The notes under the pieces: generated by a model
What the model saw: the letters and a program-made list of their open reading frames with translations, nothing else
The model's database searches: none
What the model was told of the DNA's origin: nothing
NCBI GenBank assembly: GCA_002887195.1
Contig: PJAB01001944.1
Location: forward strand, 1 to 11,337
DNA: 11,337 bases
Direction: 5' to 3'
Origin: Chrysochromulina parva
Lineage: Eukaryota; Haptophyta; Prymnesiales; Chrysochromulinaceae
Translations under genes and position numbers: made by a program
Shown here: positions 11,037 to 11,337 of the stretch, piece after piece
Layout: every line of letters begins with the position of its first letter
How positions within the stretch are numbered: the first letter of the stretch is position 1

Positions 11037-11337
11037 TCACAGCGTCAGTGGCGCCGCGGGAATCGCCGCGCGCGGCCGCTGCGGCGCAAACGGGCCCGCG
11101 GCCACGTACGCGTTGAGCGCGGCGGTGGCAGTGGCGCCAAGAAGAGCGGGCGCCTGCGGCCAGCGCATGAGCGCTCTCGCGATGCCGTGCTGCTCGCGCA
11201 GCTCGAGCGGGGAGAGCAGCCTGTGTTCGTCGGAGGACGTCGTGAGCACTTCGAGAGTGCCCTCGGAGGCGCAGAGCTCGCGCGCACCCCATTCGGTGGC
11301 CGCGAGCGCGCCGAGGAGGCGCATCGCCACGAGGCGA
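11037..11337 (-). CDS. PSMD5: 26S proteasome non-ATPase subunit 5-like protein, C-terminal end
   Basis: The gene enters from the right edge and ends at TGA 11039-11037; 99 residues are visible, all in one exon. PSMD5 (S5b) is a HEAT/ARM-like helical-repeat chaperone that binds the ATPase base subunit Rpt2/PSMC1 during 19S assembly. The visible part aligns by eye with the end of that family without large gaps: an opening helix (AMRLLGALAATEWGARELCA), the SEG/NSPG-type turn, the block ELREQHGIARALMRWP preceding LLG, and the terminal LNAYVAAGPFAPQRP, which parallels the family's LRTYLSEGPYYVKP ending. The identification rests on this short end, so another ARM-repeat protein remains possible. No ATG need be present in the window. 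Confidence 0.6.
   Translation of the reverse strand, partial: RLVAMRLLGALAATEWGARELCASEGTLEVLTTSSDEHRLLSPLELREQHGIARALMRWPQAPALLGATATAALNAYVAAGPFAPQRPRAAIPAAPLTL

Overview
The window reads as nuclear DNA of a GC-rich eukaryote, most likely a unicellular alga (haptophyte- or stramenopile-like; this assignment is tentative). The reasons are GT-AG spliceosomal introns inside two conserved eukaryotic genes, start codons in good Kozak context, no ribosome-binding sites, no operon spacing and no prokaryotic signatures. Almost all recognisable coding sequence is on the minus strand.

Layout from left to right: (1) 1-822, minus strand, a possible secreted or surface protein with a proline-rich stretch, and at the very edge a signal-peptide-like reading frame in another frame that may start a further gene. 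(2) 823-1752, no gene I can support; it holds a short 11-bp tandem repeat and a C-rich/G-rich tract. (3) 1797-7567, minus strand, a complete tripeptidyl peptidase II gene (TPP2). I resolve ten exons and nine introns; the exons sum to 4029 nt, exactly 1342 codons plus stop, and all phases agree. (4) 7568-7872, a head-to-head spacer, then a plus-strand hypothetical ORF ending at 8340. (5) 8341-8948, a convergent 3' spacer containing a perfect 61-bp inverted repeat around a 144-bp centre (MITE/foldback-like). (6) 8949-10670, minus strand, IMP dehydrogenase with both CBS domains, interrupted by one 150-bp intron. (7) 10671-11036, IMPDH upstream region. (8) 11037-11337, minus strand, the 3' end of a gene resembling the proteasome assembly chaperone PSMD5/S5b.

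TPP2 trims peptides released by the proteasome, and PSMD5 helps assemble the 19S particle, so two protein-turnover genes flank the GMP-synthesis gene IMPDH. I read this as probable coincidence.

The most unusual content is the TPP2 introns. All nine contain short, mostly tandem repeats with a CTGATTG/CTGAGTG-like core on the transcribed strand, which resembles a branch-point motif. Several introns contain extra copies of their own splice junctions: a triplicated donor in one, repeated branch-point/pyrimidine/AG acceptor modules in two, and degenerate copies of the adjacent exon end in two more. In those last two, some differences fall at codon third positions. The IMPDH intron, 2.5 kb away, lacks this repeat family. 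This points to intron birth or growth by local tandem duplication, possibly with an introner-like module shared between introns.
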